Below are positions 58,316 through 64,000 of a stretch of DNA of 64,000 nt, piece after piece (position 1 is the stretch's first letter; each line of letters begins with the position of its first letter). The DNA is taken from positions 20,867,501-20,931,500 of the forward strand of contig CM027382.1 of NCBI GenBank assembly GCA_015680905.1, written 5' to 3'. The DNA comes from Coptis chinensis (Eukaryota; Streptophyta; Magnoliopsida; Ranunculales; Ranunculaceae). The notes under the pieces are model-generated. The model had not been told where the DNA came from and did no database searches. It saw nothing but the letters and a program-made list of their open reading frames with translations. The position numbers and the translations under genes are program-made.

Positions 58316-59293
58316 CTCGTCATCTTCCTCATTCTCTTCTTCCATAAAGAAGTGAGGTTCCTTCGCGTCCTGCCATGCCATGATAATTTGCCAGGCTTCC
58401 CGCCATTTATCATCTATTATTGCTTGCTACCTATTAAGAGTCACTTGGTCTGACGGGGTGTAGGGTGCAACCAGATGAGGTTGTATCCTCCACCCTTGCC
58501 AAGTCATTGCACGGAAAGATCGAATAATACTATTGGTGGGTCGTATAGTGTCGACCGTAATCCAATCCGTGAAGCGTGTACAAAAAATAGGAAAGAAACA
58601 TAGCATAATATGAGAAACTAGAACGGGCATAAGAAGGTACTTATGCCTCATGCTATGGGATCGAGCTAAACTAGACATCAAGGTTCGGGGAAGGTCATGA
58701 CACATACGTCCCGTGGCTAAAGCAAGGAAGACGCTGCAAGTGGCATCATTCACAGAAGAAAAACGTCATTCCCTTAAAATGTTTAGCATGATCCAAAACA
58801 TTACAGTTCCTATGTTCATGGACAGGCTACCAAAGGCGACGTTATATTCCCCTTGGTCCTCAATACGGAAAATGCCCGCGTCATACGACTCATGCAAAAA
58901 CTCGTAAGTGTAGACATACATATTATCGACCCAATAGCACCATGGGTCTTGTATTTCAGCGGGCATAGCCAGCCCAAGAACAAATGCTAGCAAGAACCTG
59001 GTAATTTCCATTGGTTCATTATCAATGTTGATGGAGAACACTTGTTCTCCATCTGGTCTTTCAAAGAAAATGCAGTTATCGTAAAAATAAGATGCTAGAG
59101 TCGGAGAATAAAGTGCATCCGGTCTTATCATAAGCGGCTCCCGACCAACGAATGTGATAAACCCACGAAACCAAGCACCATAAGGAGTGCTTTGGAACAA
59201 ATCTTCGAAAGACTGTTCCGATATCAATGTTGGAGATGTCATCTCAAAATTACGCTTTGGAATAGCTGCGAATGATCCGGATACTACGCACAA
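58316..59293 (-). pseudogene. Accessory ORF of the Gypsy element, copy A
   Basis: The frame from 59293 reads FEDLFQSTPYGAWFRGFITF and LASYFYDNCIFFERPDGEQV, then EITRFLLAFVLGLAMPAEIQ, followed after a short overlap by the frame 58753-58427 (SSLARSHSMRHKYLLMPVLV) and an acidic end EEENEEDDE (about 58316). This pattern (FY.N..., a V/I-rich strand, LLGI/VLGL) is that of the 'putative plant transposon protein' found downstream of pol in many plant Gypsy elements. Its function is unknown. At least one frame change occurs near 58760. Confidence 0.5.
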
Positions 59294-60061
59294 AAACTGG
59301 AAATTTCCTGGTCCACGGAAGTCGTATGCCGAAAAGCGCTCTGATAGAAGATAAAAGCCCTTCGAAGAAATTGAAATTTCCAGTGTTTGGCTGGTCGCTT
59401 CAGCTTGAAGCGCCGCCTCGACAAAAACTCAGAAAAAAATATACAGAGCCGAAAGTCGCTGTAGAAGAGCGCTGAAAAGTTTCGGAGTTCGTAAACTTCG
59501 GAAAATGAGCGAAACGAGGGAATCGCGGGGGAGTGAAAGGTGAGTGATGGAGTTTAGGTGTAGTGTGAGTTGTGAGGATAGATTGTATCAAGTTTATATA
59601 TGGTTTAAAGTTGCTAAAATGGATCGAAAGTTGCCAAAACTAATTACGGCAGTTTCGGAAATCCTAAAATTTCCAAACCCGAAAACGGAAACAACTAATA
59701 TCCTTGATTCTAATTCAAACCCAAGATCTTTTAGGTTGATTTTATGATAGAATGTACCTATTTAATCTAGATTTCATCCTACAATGATACTCAATCATAG
59801 ATATGCCTAAACGGCCATATTTTCACCTTGACTCATAATAAATTCTAACACGAGGGTTATAAAAATAATGCTTGAATTGATAAAACCACCCCTAAACAAG
59901 TTGGGAAGGTGGGATCAATATGAAACAACCACGCATACTGAAAATAACCCTTATATTAAAATTTTCATTCGGAGTACATTACACTACAAAATTCAAATTA
60001 CGGAAATAAACTTGCATTAAAATAAATAACAATAATGAAATTACAAATAAAACATCAAACA

Positions 60062-61250
60062 TCAAACTATACTATCCCTAGCTACTCCAGAACTGGTGGC
60101 GGAGGGAACATGCTCCGAGATCGCTCCGAAGCTCCCCAAGAGCCCAAAGACCATTTGTCCTTCGGGCGACGACGCGTGCCGGATGGTGTGTCCTCGGAAG
60201 GAGAGTCCCCATGAAGGTGGGAATCGTGTCAGATCTCGCCCCGAATCGGGCGGTCTGAAGCTTCTAGCTCGGCTCATCTGTTCCCACCTCTCGCCCTCTC
60301 TCGGGTACGGAGCTCGAAGTTGTGATGCATCGTTGCTGTCCGAGTCCGGAGGTCTTCACAGATATAGTGTTTAACGCGATGCCTCGATGGATCATAGCCA
60401 TGCGCGCTCGCATCCGTCCAAAGACCTCTCCAAGGCATCCGCGTCAAAATAGGTCAAGTCCTCCTCATCCTCGGAGGCATCCTGATGTCCCCGAGCCTCC
60501 TCGGCATTCTCAGCTCCTCCATCCTCTTCTTCTTCTTCTCTATCCTCAGCCAATCTCCAAACCCGTTGGACACACTCCTTATAGATCATGAGGGTTTACG
60601 GTGGAGAGTGATGTATGTCCGATCAGTCGCCTGAGCTACTCTCAACTTGAGCATGATCTTTGTTATCAACACAGGGAGAGAGGCAACAGACCTCCCTACT
60701 CCCCTAATCATGCTCAGTAAAAACTCTAAGATGCTGAAGTCATACTTCCGCTCCTGGAGTATCCATAAGATATGGAGGCGATTCGGGCCGATATCGCCGA
60801 CCTTCCCTTCCCTCGATGTTCGACCAATCCACTGGGCAGTAGCCACCGGTTGTTGGTCCTAAGGGAAGCTTGTCGAACACAATGCGATCTTGCATTGTAG
60901 TCCCTCCAATAACTGTCTCGTGCATCAATGGCTCTACCCCATTATCTTTGGGACTCTGCAGGGTGACATCATTCAAATGGATTCTAGGCGGAATGCCTAG
61001 AATCTCGACCAAACAACCGATCGTCACTTCCTTCCGCCTCTTATTTACCACAACAAAAATCCTAGTCCCTTCCAACTCCCTCAGATCATAGAACCGTCCG
61101 GACTAAGTCCTCGTGTGGTAATAGGCTTCGGTCGAAAGTACCACAACCTATTCCAGTCTCGACCGATCATCTCATCACCGTAAAAAGCGGCCGCGAAGTG
61201 GTAAGCGGTAAAAGTTTGCTCGAAAAATTCGGTTGTTGAGCCATTGGAAG
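60062..61250 (-). pseudogene. Accessory ORF of the Gypsy element, copy B
   Basis: The minus strand reads EFFEQTFTAYHFAAAFYGDE, then ELEGTRIFVVVNKRRKEVTI with GCLVEILGIPP and later IVFDKLPLGPTTGG. The end is acidic (EDREEEEEDGGAENAEEARG). Order and motifs parallel copy A although the sequences have diverged strongly. Several frame changes separate the blocks at 61075, 60846, 60589 and 60277. Confidence 0.45.
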
Positions 61251-62032
61251 TTTGGAATGTAGTGGGGGTTTAAATGTGATGTAGTGGTGGGATTTTAATC
61301 GACCGGTTGAAGCAACAGTGGTGGTGGTGGAGTGGTGGTGCGGCAGCACAAAAATTTTGAATTTTCGGTAGTTTTTAGTGATGTAAATCGGTGGGAGTGG
61401 TGGTCGGTGGTGTTTGGAGTCGATTTGGGTTGGGATTTGATTTTGGGCGTGGGTTAATTCTCGTTTTCTTTTTATTTTGATTTTGTTTTTTAGGTTTTTG
61501 GAGCTTGGCGTTAATGGCGGAATGGAGAAGAAGATCGCGAGTGTCTTTAAAAAAGGTAAGGGGCCGTCGCTATTACTGTAGTGGGCGAAGTTGGGCCCAA
61601 GCCCAAAATCGAAATTTGTGATTTTTTTCGATTTTTCGCGAAACTTCAAATCAAAATTGCCGCTTCGTTACCGGTCCGATTTTTGCGAATGAGATATGGA
61701 AATGATCAGGAGAGAATTTCCAATCCAATGATCCATAAAACACTCTATTCCGACTGTGGATGACATATAAGATAGTGGAAAACGCCTCGAAGTGCGTGCA
61801 TGACGTACGTTATGCGAACAATTGAACTCTAAATTCATGGATTATGTCAACCCGAATCGTAATACAATAAAACGGCCTAAGCAACTCTAATGGGACATAA
61901 ATATTTAGTACGGAAATACGAACACCCCACCCCCAAACAAATTTTTACAACGAAGCTTAGAAAATTTGTTTTTAGCAGTGGATCTTTTAAAGTCAGATTC
62001 CCGAGACTTCCTAGGTTACTATGCTTATTCTT

Positions 62033-62034
62033 TA

Positions 62035-62067
<33 letters not shown>

Positions 62068-62105
62068 ATTATATATATATATATATATATAAATATATAT
62101 AATAT
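62033..62105. repeat. (TA)n microsatellite
   Basis: TA units interrupted by a few TT/AA steps, followed by a T run. It lies where the polymerase region would be expected in a complete element. Confidence 0.9.
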
Positions 62106-62672
62106 TTTTTTTTTTTAATTTTAAAAATAAAACAATAAACAATAAAGACATAATTTACCCCATAGAGAAACATGACTCAAAAAATCCGAAAACATGCAAG
62201 AGTGGAAAACGTGAATTATGTTTAAACGTGGACTTAGGATCCGGTACTTACAGCCACACACTCCATAGGGAGGGCCCGGTTACCTTAATGGTGCACTCAC
62301 CAATATATGGAAATGAAAGGAAATGCACCAACCACAAAAGTTGAGTCGTTTATAGTCAGATACTCGAGACTTTATCTAGACGTATGTATGAACATGCAGT
62401 TTATCATATATCAACAACCGAAATAATTGTGGATCATTCCATAAATAAATATCCCAGAAAACATATCCAAACACAATCAAGCACCAAGATTTCCCATGAC
62501 TCAACCTAGTGAAATGAAAGCGAAGTCGGATAACCCTATTATGTAACCTATCATGCACCTTATTTTTCATTTTTGAATGAGTGGGTGTTCTAGTAAATAA
62601 GTGTGGAAAAGTGAATGGTTGTGGAGAATATGGTGGATATGGATAAGTTGTAGAAAGACAGCCTGTAAACAA

Positions 62673-63242
62673 TTAGGATGTGGTTTTAGCACAAAACTCA
62701 TTCATTGTGTGTGTAGGGACTGTCTCAATTCTGAAAATGAAGGTGTCAAGTGGTTTGTCCTTCTGTAGTATTTGTTTACTAGGTGGATTTAAAAAATTAT
62801 GGAGCACGGGAGAAACAAAAGGATCGAGTGCAAACTCGAGATTCCTTTGAAAGGGTGGAAGGAGGGGAATCGAGGTGGATGTTGTGCAAAGTAGTTCTTG
62901 ATAGGGTGATTCATCACCTTCTCGAAGAAACTCATCGAATTGCTCATCTAGATTGGTCATATCCTCGTTACTATGATAGTCCTCTACATCTTTGAGAAAG
63001 TCATCTATCTCATCCTCATCCGTAATATGTGTATCGACTAGTGTAGGGATGGAAATGTTGGAGTCTGAACTTCCAAAGGAAAGAAATTTGGGCATATGAT
63101 TATCAGGGAACATGTTGTTGAAATAATCTCGAGCAACACTCTCGATCATGCTAACCTCTCCATCCATAGACGAATCGGGTAACTGTGTCTTTGTTTTAAA
63201 AACATTGACTTCAACAGCAAGATGGCCAAAAGACATGGACAT
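62673..63242 (-). pseudogene. Gypsy frame downstream of the protease
   Basis: An open frame of about 190 codons begins MSMSFGHLAVEVNVFKTKTQ and continues with SSMDGEVSMIESVARDYFNN, like the segment after protease in Athila-type polyproteins that leads into reverse transcriptase (…MTVELNIF..., D.V.MI...). It ends in a stop without reaching reverse transcriptase motifs. Confidence 0.6.
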
Positions 63243-63249
63243 TGAACCA

Positions 63250-63994
63250 TCGCGGCAATTAATGAGCGCATTGGCGGTTGCGAAAAAGGTCAGCCCTAAA
63301 ATGATCGGGACGAGTTGTTAACCGACTTCTCGTGTCGAGGATGACAAAATCAGCCGGATAGTAAAAATCCTGAATTTTTACGTAACATTTTCGATGACAC
63401 CCTTAGGATACTTAATAGACCGATCAGCTAATTGCAACGCCATTCTAGTGGGTTGCATCTCGCCTAGACCTATTTGTCTATACAAATAAAACGGGTGTAA
63501 GTTGACACTAGCCCCTAAGTCTAATAACGCGTCGTCGATAAGAATCTCCTAAGGTGCATTGTGCGATGGGGCGACCGTGGTCCTTGTACTTAACAATTCC
63601 ATTATGTTCGGATATAGTTGGAAATTGTTCTGTTAAAAAGGCGTCTTTTGGTATATTGGTCTTACGCCTAGTAGTACACAATTCCTTAAGAAACTTCGCA
63701 TGGTGTGGTAGCTTTTTTATAGCTTCAAGGAAGGGAAGGTTTATAGTTAGATTCTTGAAAACATCCCTAATCTCCTCGTAATTTGTATCCCTAGTTAACA
63801 TGGCTAATTTTTGTGGAAACGGTGGTTTTACGTCTATATTTAGCAATGGTATTACCTGGGTGTTTAACCGTGGCTTCCTGTTTCTTAGGTTGTGTTGGGC
63901 CGGTACCTCTACAAATGGTAGGCTCTTTCGTTTCTATTTCGGTATCTAGTAATATAGTAGGTGTAGGGGCTCTTGGTGGGGTAACTATAGGCAT
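63250..63994 (-). pseudogene. Gypsy gag end and aspartic-protease region, degraded
   Basis: The frame 63846-63508 reads VKPPFPQKLAMLTRDTNYEE, then NLPFLEAIKKLPHHAKFLKE and LCTTRRKTN, a signature of the Athila/Tat gag-protease junction. After frame breaks the protease-like part follows (VKIQDFYYPADFVILDTRSR, about 63380-63320). The Asp-Leu-Gly-Ala active site is disrupted. The upstream gag lies beyond the window edge. Confidence 0.65.
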
Positions 63995-64000
63995 AGTTAC

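Larger units (their letters stand above)
46005..64000 (-). mobile_element. CACTA (En/Spm-type) transposon, heavily interrupted; right end outside window
   Basis: The left terminus CACTACTAAAAAAAGGCTTT is a classic CACTA end and is followed by about 650 bp of subterminal repeats. Fragments of a CACTA protein with a Ulp1-like protease part lie on the minus strand between 47500 and 50230. A further upstream exon is at 53966-54911. Inserted into it are a LINE fragment (about 49615-49940), a Pack-MULE (52252-53580), an hAT element (54014-54831) and a Gypsy retrotransposon (from 54940). No second CACTA end appears in the window, so the right boundary is unknown and the given end is only the window limit. 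Confidence 0.65.
54940..64000 (-). mobile_element. Gypsy (Athila/Tat-like) retrotransposon, 5' part beyond window
   Basis: Minus orientation is set by a polypurine tract next to a 1.54-kb LTR at the left and by gag/protease-like frames near the right edge. Reverse transcriptase, RNase H and integrase are not recognisable in the about 7.5 kb of interior seen, so it is non-autonomous or deleted. Two related accessory frames lie at 58316-59293 and 60062-61250. The 5' LTR is outside the window. Confidence 0.75.

Noticed and set aside
61167-61649. 160-codon minus-strand frame rich in Pro, His and Thr
   Set aside because: It covers the leader in front of accessory ORF copy B and has simple-sequence composition; no conserved motif was seen.

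Overview
The window is nuclear DNA of a flowering plant, probably a eudicot. It is AT-rich, has spliced genes with GT/AG introns, and is dominated by nested plant transposable elements (PIF/Harbinger, hAT, CACTA, Mutator-like, LINE, Gypsy). The species cannot be named from sequence alone. Only one gene looks intact: a CYP93-like cytochrome P450 at 41087-42798 (two exons, TATA box in place). A second host gene, a COMT-type O-methyltransferase at 11277-17907, keeps its exon/intron structure but has an in-frame stop in exon 2. Its third intron is swollen to 5.2 kb by a Mutator-like element and an hAT MITE.

Layout. 1-3.7 kb: intergenic DNA, a probable solo-LTR-like segment and a 386-bp MITE. 3.8-6.8 kb: a PIF/Harbinger-type element (TSD TAA) carrying exons of an RHF1A-like RING E3 ligase. 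7.3-7.8 kb: a Tourist-like MITE. 7.9-9.7 kb: an hAT element inside an hAT MITE, each with its own 8-bp TSD. 11.3-17.9 kb: the O-methyltransferase with a 4.76-kb Pack-MULE (about 510-bp terminal inverted repeats) holding fragments of a C2-domain gene and a WD40 gene on opposite strands. 18.6-19.9 kb: a LINE 3' end. 19.9-23.5 kb: a CACTA-like element with a DUF674 gene fragment. 23.9-31.2 kb: a three-level nest (CACTA-like element, then an hAT MITE, then a 6.5-kb LTR retrotransposon carrying a DnaJ-like gene fragment). 32.6-39.6 kb: a 7-kb Pong-like Harbinger element with transposase, Myb-like ORF1 and an additional plant-mobile-domain (PMD) reading frame. 41.1-42.8 kb: the P450. 43.2-46.0 kb: a TTF-type hAT transposon. 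46.0 kb to the end: a CACTA element split by a LINE fragment, a second Pack-MULE (TPR gene fragment), an hAT element and a Gypsy retrotransposon that runs off the right edge.

The unifying theme is host-gene capture. At least seven different host genes (RHF1A-like, C2, WD40, DUF674, DnaJ, TPR, BIG-type ARF-GEF) appear as broken, often still intron-containing fragments inside or next to elements of four or more transposon classes. The most unusual single element is the Harbinger element with a PMD gene as a third cargo. All family calls were made by reading translations and terminal motifs by eye. No database search was run, and boundaries were taken from TSD/TIR matches that can be re-read in the sequence.
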